A stretch of 64,000 nt of DNA from Frischella perrara (GCF_000807275.1 NZ_CP009056.1:868001-932000), one strand, 5' to 3'; positions 37,320 to 47,035 are shown, counted from the first letter of the stretch. Notes: generated by a model from the sequence alone, not told the origin. Program-made: numbers and translations.

Positions 37320-38480
37320 TTAAAATAATTTCTTATTATTTGTCACTTTCTTAAGATAATTCCGCGTTTCTTTCGAACTGACTTGAGTGGTCAAGGTATG
37401 GTAGATTTCACTCGAAGTCCTAGTATTAATTATGCTCATTGCTTTATTGCGATCTGTATGGAATGTGGATAATACCGTACCAGCACCACCATTGTAGGCG
37501 CTAATGACACAATACTCTTTGCTCATTTGATTCGTAATAGCTTTTAAATAACGGTTTTTAAGGATATCTATATAAACTGTACCCATCTGAATATTATTAG
37601 CCGGATCAAATAGATATTCACGACTCGGTTTGCCTTTTTTATTATAAATTGCAGCATAAGCATCTGTCCCCGCTGTATTTGGCATAATTTGCATTAAACC
37701 TATAGCACCACTTCTACTCACGGCATATTGGTTAAAATCACTTTCAGTTTTAATAATGGCATAGATAAGTTTGGCATCAATTTGGTACTGTTTAGCATAT
37801 TTTGTTACTAATGCTTGATATTTATGAGCTCGAACATCTTCATGATGCTTAATTAATGGGATCTGTACATAATAAGCAACTTTGTTATTAGCTAATTGGT
37901 AAGTTTTAACCGAATTTTGCAACAAATAGTCGGCAAATTTATTTGCTCGCCATTCCCAACGAATAGGCTGACCTTCATTATCAACAACTTCGCCATATAA
38001 ATAAGGTTCGCCTCCAAGCTTAATACTATTAGTATTAAAAAGATCGGCACTGCTTGGATCATTTGGCATTAACAAGGTCATTACGATCGCTTCTTTCAAG
38101 CTTTTATTTATATTTCTTGAATCAATTGTGCCAATGTTAATTAGACCTTTTTCATAATCTATAATGGCGCGACTTTGATAGTTATTCGTATATTTTACAT
38201 ATTCTTTTGCACTGGGTTCTTTAGCATCCCTTTCACCCCATTTTCTTATAACTGATTCTCTCAAATCAGCAAAGGCCTTAGTTATATTTTCGATCCGCTT
38301 TATATCGTTGACGAGTAAATTGGGATTTTCTGCATACTGTTGGCCTTTTTGTTTGGCTATGTTGCGTAGTACAGCTTTTGGATTATCTGAATTAACAGCT
38401 GTTATGATTTGTTGATATTCTTTAGAAGTACAACTTGCTATTATTAAACCTACAAATACTAATAGATATTTTTTTTTCAT
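37320..38480 (-). CDS. mltC: Membrane-bound lytic murein transglycosylase C
   Basis: Outer-membrane lipoprotein, lipobox IASC (Cys17), with the MltC N-terminal domain (DUF3393, about residues 25-190) and a C-terminal SLT domain. Catalytic glutamate is in IIKTESDFNQYAVS (about 246), with SGAIGLMQIMPNTAG and the AYNGGAGTVL motif after it. At 386 aa it is slightly longer than E. coli MltC (359). It cleaves peptidoglycan glycan strands and is the second transglycosylase of the window. Confidence 0.93.
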   Translation of the reverse strand: MKKKYLLVFVGLIIASCTSKEYQQIITAVNSDNPKAVLRNIAKQKGQQYAENPNLLVNDIKRIENITKAFADLRESVIRKWGERDAKEPSAKEYVKYTNNYQSRAIIDYEKGLINIGTIDSRNINKSLKEAIVMTLLMPNDPSSADLFNTNSIKLGGEPYLYGEVVDNEGQPIRWEWRANKFADYLLQNSVKTYQLANNKVAYYVQIPLIKHHEDVRAHKYQALVTKYAKQYQIDAKLIYAIIKTESDFNQYAVSRSGAIGLMQIMPNTAGTDAYAAIYNKKGKPSREYLFDPANNIQMGTVYIDILKNRYLKAITNQMSKEYCVISAYNGGAGTVLSTFHTDRNKAMSIINTRTSSEIYHTLTTQVSSKETRNYLKKVTNNKKLF

Positions 38481-38799
38481 CTAATAATCCTTAACCGTTA
38501 AAAAAGTGCTTCTTGCAAAAGAAATGGCAATAAAATACTCGAAAAATTATAAAAAATAAAACTCAAGTTGGTTATAAAAGCATTTTTAGACTTTATTAAA
38601 ATAATTTAAATAATAGATTTTAAATTAACTCGATGATTTATCAGGTTTAATAATCTGATAAAGATGTAATAGGAACGTTTAAAAATCATTTCGTTTTTAA
38701 AAGCATACTTATTAGGCGGGTAACTCATTCAAATTCATATTAGTTAGGTAACTATTATTTCTTATCAGATAGTTACCTAATTGTTTAACAGATTACTGG
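38481..38799. other. Intergenic region between MFS gene and mltC
   Basis: 319 nt, AT-rich. Its left part has the dyad TTAGGTAACTAT (38744-38755) / ATAGTTACCTAA (38769-38780), 12 bp perfect, 20 nt beyond the MFS stop, a likely 3' end structure. Nothing else is seen. Confidence 0.5.
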
Positions 38800-40041
38800 T
38801 TATTCTAAAGTCTTACCTTTGGATTCTGGAATAAGGAAGCAAAATGCAAATGCTGACAATAAATAAGCGACAGATAATAAAGCTAGCGCATAACTTATCG
38901 AATATTGTGTAGCTAAGAAACCAATGAGAATTTGTGCAACGCCTGCAATACCACGGCCAACATTAAAAATAATATTTTCTGCACTGGATCGAGCATCGGT
39001 TGGATAATGTTCAGCTAATAATGCACCGTACCCACCCATCATGCCATTAACAAAAAAACCGATGGCAGAACCAAATATGATAAGAATAGTCATATCAGTT
39101 TGATGAAAATAAAACCAAATAGAAATAGCAGAAACTAATAAAAAAATAATATACGAAGGACGGCGACCTAATTTATCACATAGCCAACCGAAAACAATAA
39201 TTCCAAGTACCATACCGATAGTAGTCGAAATAGTCCAAAAAGTCGTTTTCGAAAAAGGAAGGTGTAATTCATTGGCAATCATTGTTGGCATCCATACCAT
39301 TAAACCGTAAAAGCCAAAATTTTGTACTGCACAGGCAATCGTTAATCCGATAGTAGTAAGTGTAGTGCTAGAATTACGAAATAATTTATGAACGGCTATT
39401 TGATTATCATTATTATCTTTCAGATTCTGCCAAATTTCTGGTTCTTTTAAGCCCTTACGTGTCCAAGCAACAAATAAAGCAGGTAATACCCCCATGGCAA
39501 ATGCCCAACGCCAACCAAAATTTGCTCCAATGTAAGTTACAGTTAAGGTTGCTAAAATTATACCTATCTGAAAACCTAAAGCGACAATTGATGTTGCTCG
39601 AGAACGTTTATGCTTAGGCCAGCTTTCTGAAACAAGCGTCATACCGATGCCAAATTCACCACCTAGACCCAATCCACTTAAAAAACGGAATATAGCAAAG
39701 GTTTCATAATTAGGTGAAATAGCACACAATCCAGTGAAAACGGAGAAGATTAAAATAGTCCAAGAAAAAACTTTAACTCGACCATATTTATCCGCCATGA
39801 TCCCAAATATAATCCCACCGATTACTGCCCCTAATAATGTAATTGTATTTAAGGTCGCAGCTTGGGTATTGTCTAAATGAAAGAACGTCATTATCATTGG
39901 TAGACAAAAGCCCAATAACATAATATCCATGCCATCTAGCGCGTATCCAACTGTTGAAGCAAAAAGAGTTTTCTTTTGATAAGGAGTAGCACGATGTTTT
40001 TGGCTACCTGATGATGAGTAGATATCAGAATCTGTATTCAT
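38800..40041 (-). CDS. MFS transporter, AAHS/SHS-type organic acid carrier
   Basis: A 413-residue inner-membrane carrier with 12 predicted helices. Signature motifs are GYALDGMDIMLLGF at helix 1, MADKYGRVKVF in loop 2-3, GLGLGGEFGIGMTLVSESWPKHKRSRAT at helices 4-5 (partly listed) and CDKLGRRPSYI in loop 8-9. This pattern is typical of aromatic-acid/sialate/carboxylate proton symporters. The substrate is not evident. It is divergent from sotB across 241 nt. Confidence 0.85.
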   Translation of the reverse strand: MNTDSDIYSSSGSQKHRATPYQKKTLFASTVGYALDGMDIMLLGFCLPMIMTFFHLDNTQAATLNTITLLGAVIGGIIFGIMADKYGRVKVFSWTILIFSVFTGLCAISPNYETFAIFRFLSGLGLGGEFGIGMTLVSESWPKHKRSRATSIVALGFQIGIILATLTVTYIGANFGWRWAFAMGVLPALFVAWTRKGLKEPEIWQNLKDNNDNQIAVHKLFRNSSTTLTTIGLTIACAVQNFGFYGLMVWMPTMIANELHLPFSKTTFWTISTTIGMVLGIIVFGWLCDKLGRRPSYIIFLLVSAISIWFYFHQTDMTILIIFGSAIGFFVNGMMGGYGALLAEHYPTDARSSAENIIFNVGRGIAGVAQILIGFLATQYSISYALALLSVAYLLSAFAFCFLIPESKGKTLE

Positions 40042-40282
40042 TATAACCTCAAGTATTAATATAACATGATTGATTCAAACTAGATGAAACAAAACACTTT
40101 AGTTTAGCATGTTAATGTACAAATAAAAATTTATCGCATGGTATTTAAAAAAGAGTAAATTAAAACCGTAGCTCAAATTATTAAGATAAGCATCTTGATT
40201 TTACTCATTAAATGAACTATTGGTTTTTAAATTCATTTTGATTATAATTGCGACACCAATCTGATATTTTGTAAGTCCTATC

Positions 40283-41476
40283 ATGCATTTATACCCAATC
40301 ATTCATCGATCTAAAGCGTGGTCAGCTATATTCTGTTTGGCATTAGCTGCATTTATTTTTAATACGACTGAATTCGTTCCTGTTGGCTTACTGTCAAATA
40401 TTGCTGATAGTTTTAAAATGTCTGATGCCAATACAGGACTGTTAATTACAATATATGCATGGGCGGTTTCATTATTATCTTTGCCATTAGCTGTTCTAAC
40501 CGCAAAATTTGAACGGCGAAAATTACTAATCTTTTTATTTATTTTATTTATAGCTAGCCATATTTTAGCAGGTATGGCTTGGGATTTTTATAGTTTGCTA
40601 GCTGGACGTATTGGTATTGCTTGTGCGCATGCCGTTTTTTGGGCAATTACGACACCATTAGCGGTTCGACTTGCTCCGAATGGTAAAAAAGCACAAGCTA
40701 TGGGATTTATTGTTGCCGGCACTTCCATGGCAACGGTATTAGGGGTACCGCTAGGGACAATGATAGGACAAGTTCTTGGGTGGCGGTTAACTTTTTTATG
40801 TATTGCTGCTATAGCATTTTTCGTAATGTTTGGCTTGATGTATCTACTTCCTACACTGCCAAGTACTAATTCAAAATCATTGCGCTCTTTACCTTCTTTA
40901 TTGAGAAGACCAGCATTAATTCATGTTTATATTCTCACTGCTATTGTTATAACCGGGCATTTCACTGTTTATACCTATATAACGCCTTTCATGCACAAAA
41001 TAGGTGGTTTTAGTGAATCATTTGTAGTGTTTCTTCTTCTATGTATTGGTTTTTGCGGCATTATTGGAAGTATTATTTTTGCTAAATTTTCAGAAAAATA
41101 CCCAGTGGCTATTTTTGTTTATACTTTACTATTAATGATTTTATGCTTAGGTTTTTTTTACATAGCGTCATTACACAGTCAAACTGCTATTATCGTTTGT
41201 TTGATATGGGGAATTGCTATAACTATATTTGGAATGCTGATGCAGAGTAAAGTTATTGAGGTTGCTCCCGATGCTACCGATATCGCGACGGCAATATATT
41301 CGGGTATTTATAATATTGGTATTGGTGGTGGCGCTTTAGTTGGTGGGCAGGTTATTCAGCATCTTAACATGCAAAAAATAGGTTATTTTGGTGCGGGATT
41401 TATTTTAGTAGCTTTAATATTGTTTGTGTGGATGTCAAGTAAGATATGGATTCAAGAACAAAAAAATGCCCAATAA
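40283..41476 (+). CDS. sotB: MFS sugar efflux transporter SotB-like
   Basis: 397 residues, 12 helices, close to E. coli SotB (YdeA, 396 aa): AAFIFNTTEFVPVGLLSNIA at helix 1, FERRKLLIFLFILFIASHIL in the 2-3 region, GVPLGTMIGQVLGWRLTF and VAPDATDIATAIYSGIYNIG near the end. SotB exports arabinose, lactose and IPTG in E. coli. A short hairpin GCCCAAT/ATTGGGC overlaps the stop codon. Confidence 0.88.
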   Translation: MHLYPIIHRSKAWSAIFCLALAAFIFNTTEFVPVGLLSNIADSFKMSDANTGLLITIYAWAVSLLSLPLAVLTAKFERRKLLIFLFILFIASHILAGMAWDFYSLLAGRIGIACAHAVFWAITTPLAVRLAPNGKKAQAMGFIVAGTSMATVLGVPLGTMIGQVLGWRLTFLCIAAIAFFVMFGLMYLLPTLPSTNSKSLRSLPSLLRRPALIHVYILTAIVITGHFTVYTYITPFMHKIGGFSESFVVFLLLCIGFCGIIGSIIFAKFSEKYPVAIFVYTLLLMILCLGFFYIASLHSQTAIIVCLIWGIAITIFGMLMQSKVIEVAPDATDIATAIYSGIYNIGIGGGALVGGQVIQHLNMQKIGYFGAGFILVALILFVWMSSKIWIQEQKNAQ

Positions 41477-41866
41477 TGAAATTGGGCTAACATAAGGAAT
41501 AGGAAAACAATGAAATTTTCATTGAGGCGCTATTATGCATTATTTTTATCTCTTTGTATGTAAGTTTAATGTAATGGTTTTATAAAATATTACAATTTTT
41601 CTATTAATTACAATTAACACTTATAACTAATGAATTGAAATTATTTGTTTTTTTTAAAGCTATTTAAGAACAAACAAATTAAGATAAATTTTTGTTATTT
41701 TTTCAATAGGTAATAATTTATTTTTTCAGTTTATTTTAAATTATTCATTTGTCACCATTTAGTCATGATATAGCGCATATATTATGTTAGCATGATATTT
41801 GATATCAAAATTATCTGGTTTAAACAGATAATTATAATATTAAATTGAATGGTTTAGACAACTGCA
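41477..41866. other. Intergenic region between sotB and the AbrB-family gene
   Basis: 390 nt. A 17-codon frame at 41510-41563 with an AGGAATAGGA site upstream is noted but not called a gene. A 9-bp dyad at 41809-41833 lies just before the next gene. The rest is AT-rich without visible signals. Confidence 0.4.
41809..41833. promoter_or_regulatory. Dyad operator candidate upstream of the AbrB-family gene
   Basis: AATTATCTG (41809-41817) and CAGATAATT (41825-41833) around GTTTAAA, ending 33 nt before the start codon. The size and symmetry fit a regulator binding site; the regulator is unknown. Confidence 0.4.
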
Positions 41867-42925
41867 ATGAATCAAAATTTTCGAACTTTATTATACTGGA
41901 TTGGGGTATTAGTCCTTAGTGCTTTATTTATATCGGTATTATATTATAAGCAAATACCCGGCGCTTTCTTATTAGGCCCCATGTTAGCTGGTATTATTTT
42001 CGGACTCAATAATACTAATCTTTCGGTTGCAAAACCACTCTTTAATCTATCTCAAGGCATCTTAGGATGTTTAACTGCCGAGGCGATTACAGCCAATGTT
42101 ATTTATAGTCTTATGTCATATTGGCAATTAGCTTTTATTATTACCGGTTCGACTATCATTATTAGTGCGTTATTAGGAAGTATTCTCTATCGGTTTTCAT
42201 CTTTACCAGGTTCCACTGCAATTTGGGGAGTTATGCCTGGTGGGGCATCCGCTATGGTAGGCATTAGTGGAGACTATGGTGCTGATCCACGTTTAGTCGC
42301 ATTGATTCAGTATTTACGAGTCATTTTTGTCGTCTTTATGCTAGCCTCATTTGCACATTTTTTTAGTGAACACCACGGCATACAATCTTCCACACAGTCA
42401 TTGGAAATATTTCCTAAACCAAGTTTAAATCTGATTTATACCATACTTGTGGCCATTATTGGGGTTTATATCACCAAACTGATTAAATTCCCTTCAGGTC
42501 GTATATTATTGCCAATGGCAATAGGTGCAATTTTACAAATTAATGGTGTTTTAACATTAGAAACACCTCAATGGTTATTAATGATATGTTCTGGTTCAAT
42601 TGGTTTATCTGTTGGACTACGATTTAATGTGGTATTAATTAAATTAGCTATTAAAACGTTGCCTATAATATTGATGACGATATTATTAATGTTAGTTTTT
42701 TGTTTAGTTCAAGCCATCGTAATGCATTTTTATTTAGGAGTAGATTATTTAACTTGTTTTTTAGCTACTAGTCCAGGGGGGTTAGATACCTCAGTTATTA
42801 TTGCTTTAGATACCCATTCAAATTTAGAACTGATTTTACCTTTACAAATTCTACGTTTTTTTAGTGTGTTAGTTTTTGGTCCGATACTAGCACGTTATCT
42901 CTCAAAAAAATTAAATTTATCATAA
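41867..42925 (+). CDS. AbrB family (duplicated) membrane protein
   Basis: A 352-residue polytopic membrane protein with an internal duplication, seen in the paired motifs GVMPGGASAMVGISGDYGAD (about residue 119) and ATSPGGLDTSVIIALDTHSN (about 300), each followed by LxxLQxLRxxxV. This is the PF05145 family of E. coli AbrB, once labelled ammonia monooxygenase; its function is not established. It is unrelated to the Bacillus AbrB regulator. Confidence 0.87.
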   Translation: MNQNFRTLLYWIGVLVLSALFISVLYYKQIPGAFLLGPMLAGIIFGLNNTNLSVAKPLFNLSQGILGCLTAEAITANVIYSLMSYWQLAFIITGSTIIISALLGSILYRFSSLPGSTAIWGVMPGGASAMVGISGDYGADPRLVALIQYLRVIFVVFMLASFAHFFSEHHGIQSSTQSLEIFPKPSLNLIYTILVAIIGVYITKLIKFPSGRILLPMAIGAILQINGVLTLETPQWLLMICSGSIGLSVGLRFNVVLIKLAIKTLPIILMTILLMLVFCLVQAIVMHFYLGVDYLTCFLATSPGGLDTSVIIALDTHSNLELILPLQILRFFSVLVFGPILARYLSKKLNLS

Positions 42926-43066
42926 TAATCTTATTGAGATTATTTATAATTTATTATGAAAAAATAAAACGGCAATTCTATTTTAGATAGATTGTCGTTC
43001 TTACAATCTATTAGTAATTGGGTATCTAATTATTTTATTTTCCATAATATTTTATTATTAATTAAA

Positions 43067-43117
43067 TGATAATAATTTTTATTTAGTATTGATAATTACG
43101 TCTAATCGCCATAATAT
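43067..43117 (+). promoter_or_regulatory. Promoter with Fur-box-like sites before the iron operon
   Basis: TTGATA (43089-43094), 17 nt, TAATAT (43112-43117) form a good sigma-70 promoter. TGATAAT-A-ATTTTTA (43067-43081) matches the 7-1-7 Fur motif at 12 of 14 positions, and a second TGATAAT (43090-43096) overlaps the -35. Confidence 0.55.
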
Positions 43118-43153
43118 AAGCGACAAATAATTAAAGTATATATCAGGTAACCC

Positions 43154-43792
43154 ATGCTTAGGTTTTCCCAAAGGCTGTCCGTAATTCTTATCGTTTTTTT
43201 GACCTTTATTAATGCAGCTCATGCTGATATTCAACTACCCACTGCGCAAATGGAAAATGGAATAGGTCTTTTTGATGCTTTAAAAAAACGCTCATCTACT
43301 CCTGGTGGGGCTTTTGGCATAGGGAAAATAACAGATCAAGAACTTTCAACTATCTTATGGGCAGCAAGTGGTTTGAATCGTGGAGAAAAAGGGTGGACTA
43401 TCCCCACAGCATCAGGTCAAGCTCCTTATGTTAAAATTTATGTAGCTGGTGAAAAGGGTGTTTATTTATACCAATGGCAAGGACACTATTTACAGCAATT
43501 AAGTGATGAAGATATTCGTGGTGATATTGCCTTCCAAAACTTTACTCGACGAGCAGCTTATCAACTTATTTTTGTAAGTGATAGTCAAGCCTTAAAAAAT
43601 TTCAACGATGATGTAAAAGCAAATAATTTTAGTCAAATTGCAGTTGGTGCAATGAGTCAAAATATCTATTTAGCTGCTGCAGCATTAAAGTTAAATGTAC
43701 GTTATATCCATTCTATAAAGCCCGAAATTATCGAAGAAGAACTTAAACTTGGTGATGATAAACCAATTGGCATGATGTTATTAAGTAAATAG
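43154..43792 (+). CDS. Exported nitroreductase/SagB-like flavoprotein heading the iron operon
   Basis: 212 residues with a Sec signal peptide cut near INAAHA-D (residue 25). The mature part has nitroreductase fold markers: LKKRSSTPGGAFG (about 43) as the usual FMN-phosphate arginine region, LSTILWAASGLNRGEKGWTI (about 64, partly listed) and GAMSQNIYLAAAALKLNV (about 165). Such enzymes are normally cytoplasmic FMN proteins. The gene is 11 nt upstream of the FTR1 permease gene and behind the Fur-like promoter, so a role in ferric or cofactor reduction in the periplasm is a reasonable guess. FMN binding outside the cytoplasm is unproved. Confidence 0.72.
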   Translation: MLRFSQRLSVILIVFLTFINAAHADIQLPTAQMENGIGLFDALKKRSSTPGGAFGIGKITDQELSTILWAASGLNRGEKGWTIPTASGQAPYVKIYVAGEKGVYLYQWQGHYLQQLSDEDIRGDIAFQNFTRRAAYQLIFVSDSQALKNFNDDVKANNFSQIAVGAMSQNIYLAAAALKLNVRYIHSIKPEIIEEELKLGDDKPIGMMLLSK

Positions 43793-43803
43793 AGGGTAAG
43801 TTA

Positions 43804-44991
43804 GTGAAACGGTTTTTAACTATTTTTGTATTACTATTATCAAGTATTTTTATTTTTCAGACCTCAGCAGAGGCTGCTAAAACGAAATATGAAAGTTGGA
43901 ATGCACTGATCGATGAAATGGATATTATCCTAAATCAAGCCTACGATGCTTATTTTATTAAGGATGTTACAGGTGCTAAAGATTTGGTAAATAAAGCTTA
44001 CTTTGGTTTTTATGAGAAGCATGGTATTGAACGCGCTGTTATGTCCTACATTTCAGGTCAACGAGGAACAGATACAGAGTATCAATTTGCTAAGATCAAA
44101 CGGTTGATGACTGATAATGCACCGAATAAAGTTGTTCGCACTGAAATTGATACAATTCTCAAAATGCTCCATGAAGATGCCAATGAATTAGATGGCAAGC
44201 AAGATAGTGGTTGGGGTACATTCTTAGCTGCATTGATTATTATTTTACGTGAGGGAACAGAAGCCATTCTTGTCATTGCTGCAATTACTGCATATTTAGT
44301 TCGTTCTGGTAATAAATCATATGTCAAAATTGTTTATTGGAGTTCCTTTGCAGCAGTTATAGCCAGTATTTTGGCAGCCATAGCGATTCAGGTTGTATTT
44401 GACATTAGTGGTGCGAATCAGGAAATGATCGAAGGTGTCGCGATGTTATTAGCAACGATAGTATTATTCTTTGTTAGTAACTGGATGTTATCGAAATCTG
44501 AAGCACAAGCTTGGAAAAACTACGTAGAGGGTAAGGTTAAAATGGCCGTTGCCACTGGAAGTGGTGTTGCATTGGGTGGTGCAGCTTTTCTGTCAGTTTT
44601 TCGCGAAGGTGCGGAAACAATTTTATTTTATCAAGCAATGATTGCAGATGCTAAAGATCATATTAGCATGGTATTTTTAGGTTTAGGTGTTGGATGTTTG
44701 TTATTGGTTGCTATCTTTATGATCATTCGTTTTGGTAGTCTAAAGTTGCCATTAAAGGCATTTTTTATTGGTACCAGTATATTAATGTATCTACTTGCCG
44801 TTGTATTTGCCGGTGGTGGCATCAAAGAATTGCAGGAAGCGGATATTATTCCAGTAACACCAGTTAATTATATTCGTTCGATTGATTTATTGGGAATCTA
44901 TCCAACGGTTGAAACATTAGTACCACAAGTCTTCATGTTGTTAGTTGTTGTTGTTTCGTTTATTTATTTAAAAAGTCGAAAAGTTAAATAA
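43804..44991 (+). CDS. FTR1-family iron permease (FtrC/EfeU-like)
   Basis: 395 residues starting at GTG with GAGGG upstream. A signal peptide (to about residue 27) and a periplasmic helical domain (about 30-135) precede seven membrane helices. Both REGxE iron-transport motifs are present: LREGTEAIL (about 150) and FREGAETILF (about 266). FTR1 permeases move iron delivered by a periplasmic partner, here the P19 protein encoded next. The extra N-terminal domain is typical of the FtrC/Campylobacter Cj1658 branch. Confidence 0.92.
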   Translation: MKRFLTIFVLLLSSIFIFQTSAEAAKTKYESWNALIDEMDIILNQAYDAYFIKDVTGAKDLVNKAYFGFYEKHGIERAVMSYISGQRGTDTEYQFAKIKRLMTDNAPNKVVRTEIDTILKMLHEDANELDGKQDSGWGTFLAALIIILREGTEAILVIAAITAYLVRSGNKSYVKIVYWSSFAAVIASILAAIAIQVVFDISGANQEMIEGVAMLLATIVLFFVSNWMLSKSEAQAWKNYVEGKVKMAVATGSGVALGGAAFLSVFREGAETILFYQAMIADAKDHISMVFLGLGVGCLLLVAIFMIIRFGSLKLPLKAFFIGTSILMYLLAVVFAGGGIKELQEADIIPVTPVNYIRSIDLLGIYPTVETLVPQVFMLLVVVVSFIYLKSRKVK

Positions 44992-45055
44992 CACGAAATA
45001 TATAAAAAATGAATTTTTAGCAGACATTGCTTAAATTACTAAAGGAGTAAAATCA

Positions 45056-45619
45056 ATGAAAAAGTTAGCTGTCGCTGTGGGTGTATCATCAATTTTAGCT
45101 TTATCCTCTTTTGCTTATGCCGCGGCACCAGCACCCGATGAAGTTGCTGGTTTCGAAGAGTTCCCAATTGGAGATGAAGTAACGGTTGGACCTCTACATA
45201 TTTCTGGTGTTTATTTTCAACCAGTTGATATGGAACCTGCTGGAATGGGTGGTCTTCCTGCGTCAAAATCAGACATGCATTTAGAAGCTGATATTTCAGC
45301 AACAGAAGATAATAATTTAGGATATGGTGCAGGTGATTTTGTTCCTTACTTAACGGTTAAATATAAAATTCAAAAAGCAGGTAGCAATAAAGTAATTGAA
45401 GGTAATTTTATGCCGATGAATGCATCTGATGGTCCTCATTATGGTAATAATGTGAAATTAGATGGTGCAGGAAAATACAAAATCACCTTTATTATTGAAA
45501 ACCCAGAAAAACAAGGTTACTTGTTACATGTTGATAAGGAAACAGGTGTTGATGGTCGATTCTGGAAAAAACCAATTGAAGTATCTTGGGATTTTGATTT
45601 TATTCCACGTGTTTGGTAA
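45056..45619 (+). CDS. Periplasmic iron-binding protein P19/FetP (Tpd) family
   Basis: 187 residues with signal peptide ending SSFAYA (about 22). The mature protein keeps the family's metal residues: the EEFPIGDEV start, KSDMHLEADISATEDN (Met and His ligands, about 71-86) and DGPHYGNNVKL (His, about 122). P19/FetP/FtrA proteins bind copper and iron at the dimer and feed an FTR1 permease. A strong AAGGAG ribosome site suggests high expression. It is cotranscribed with the FTR1 gene. Confidence 0.92.
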   Translation: MKKLAVAVGVSSILALSSFAYAAAPAPDEVAGFEEFPIGDEVTVGPLHISGVYFQPVDMEPAGMGGLPASKSDMHLEADISATEDNNLGYGAGDFVPYLTVKYKIQKAGSNKVIEGNFMPMNASDGPHYGNNVKLDGAGKYKITFIIENPEKQGYLLHVDKETGVDGRFWKKPIEVSWDFDFIPRVW

Positions 45620-45660
45620 TTCCTTTTAATAGTTTATAAATTAACTAACTAAATTAGAAA

Positions 45661-45688
45661 AGGTTAATAGTTATTGAACTATTAACCT
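45661..45688 (+). other. Perfect 12-bp hairpin inside the iron operon
   Basis: AGGTTAATAGTT (45661-45672) / AACTATTAACCT (45677-45688), loop ATTG, with no T run on the plus strand. It may stabilise the 3' end of the nitroreductase-FTR1-P19 message and give differential expression from the genes downstream. Confidence 0.55.
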
Positions 45689-45761
45689 AAATGATGTCAA
45701 TAAAGTTAACGTCGTTTAAATGTTTAAAAAATGACAATGACTAAGTCTAATAGGCTTCGGT

Positions 45762-47024
45762 ATGTTGCAATATCTGATTAAAGTTACTGATAATACTTTT
45801 ATTCCAGCGGTTATAGCTGCATTCTTAATATCAGCATTGCGGATAATGGGAAGTCCAATAAGAAAAAAAGTTTGCTTAAGTTTTTTATTAGGATGTTCAA
45901 TTGCGTTAGTCTACGCCATTTTAAAGCGTAATACAGGCATCGCTGTCCGAGAGTATTACGATTTATCGCTACTATGTTCATGGATGATAATAATAATACT
46001 AACCTTATTTTCTATTTGGATAGTTTATTTAAAACAAAAACAGCCAAAGGCTAAATCACTATGGCAATGTTTGGCAAATATTTGTTTGATCTTATTGCTA
46101 TCAATAGATATTGCGTTAGTAATGCCTAACCTCTTCCTCTATCCATTTGAATTTGGGGTAGGGATGGAGTCTATCTTTAATTCCGATTATCTTTATAAAT
46201 GGCTAAGTTTTACATTAACTATTTTATTGATGTTATTCATCACAATATTTATATATCGTATTGCCAAACAATTATCTAATTGTTTCGTGATGAGTTTTAT
46301 TAGTATTGCTTTAGCTATTTTCACTACCCAGAATTTTATTACCATTGCACAAATCATGATTGTGCGACGTTTCATTTCATATCAACCATGGTTAATGGAC
46401 TTAGTTATTTTTGTTTTAAGTCATGTTAACTTTTTTATCTGGGTATTTATTGTTTTAAATTTATTTTTAGCAATTTTCCTATATATAAAGGGTAAAACTA
46501 CACCATTGGTAGGTCAAAATCCAGCACAAATCCGTCGTATTAAAGCTAATATTCGTCAAGATCGTCGTCGAGTATGTATGATTTTAGCGGCATCAGCGAT
46601 TACAGCCTATACTATTACACGTCTTCGTTATATATACGATAAAGGAGTAGAAATATCGCCTGCTGAACCAATCTCATTAGATAATAATGGCTTAATTGTT
46701 ATTCCATTAATCAAAGTTAATGATGGCAATTTACATCGGTTTGGTTATGAAACCCGCGATGGGACGATTGTGCGATTTATTATTATTAAAAAAAGTGAAA
46801 ACGCTTACGGTGTGGGATTGGACGCGTGTGATATCTGTGGTGCGTCAGGCTATTATCAACGCGGTGATCAGGTTGTTTGCAGTTTATGTGATGTGGTAAT
46901 GAATATTGCCACGATAGGTTTTCCGGGAGGTTGTAATCCAGTTCCATTAAAATTTAAAGTAATTGATGGCAACATTGTGATTAAACCTAACTATTTGGAA
47001 GCTGAAAAAAATCGGTTTAAATAG
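45762..47024 (+). CDS. DUF2318 Fe-S-containing membrane protein
   Basis: 420 residues: about eight membrane helices (1-250), then a globular C-terminal domain. The DUF2318 part runs from about residue 300, with FGYETRDGTIVRFIIIKKSE (about 325), CDICGASGYYQRGD (about 357) and CSLCDVVMN plus GGCNPVPL (about 373-395). The cysteine pairs suggest a metal or redox site on the outer face. Orthologues lie beside P19 in Campylobacter (Cj1660) and in FetMP/Ftr-like loci. A role in electron supply to iron transport has been proposed, not proved. Confidence 0.85.
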   Translation: MLQYLIKVTDNTFIPAVIAAFLISALRIMGSPIRKKVCLSFLLGCSIALVYAILKRNTGIAVREYYDLSLLCSWMIIIILTLFSIWIVYLKQKQPKAKSLWQCLANICLILLLSIDIALVMPNLFLYPFEFGVGMESIFNSDYLYKWLSFTLTILLMLFITIFIYRIAKQLSNCFVMSFISIALAIFTTQNFITIAQIMIVRRFISYQPWLMDLVIFVLSHVNFFIWVFIVLNLFLAIFLYIKGKTTPLVGQNPAQIRRIKANIRQDRRRVCMILAASAITAYTITRLRYIYDKGVEISPAEPISLDNNGLIVIPLIKVNDGNLHRFGYETRDGTIVRFIIIKKSENAYGVGLDACDICGASGYYQRGDQVVCSLCDVVMNIATIGFPGGCNPVPLKFKVIDGNIVIKPNYLEAEKNRFK

Positions 47025-47035
47025 GTCAGGATACT

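Noticed and set aside
41510-41563. 17-codon ORF with a good ribosome site between sotB and the AbrB-family gene
   Set aside because: Positively charged and hydrophobic like a small membrane peptide, but too short to support without conservation data.
45039-45302. 87-codon minus-strand frame opposite the P19 gene
   Set aside because: Low-complexity, leucine- and glutamine-rich translation antisense to a clear P19 coding sequence.
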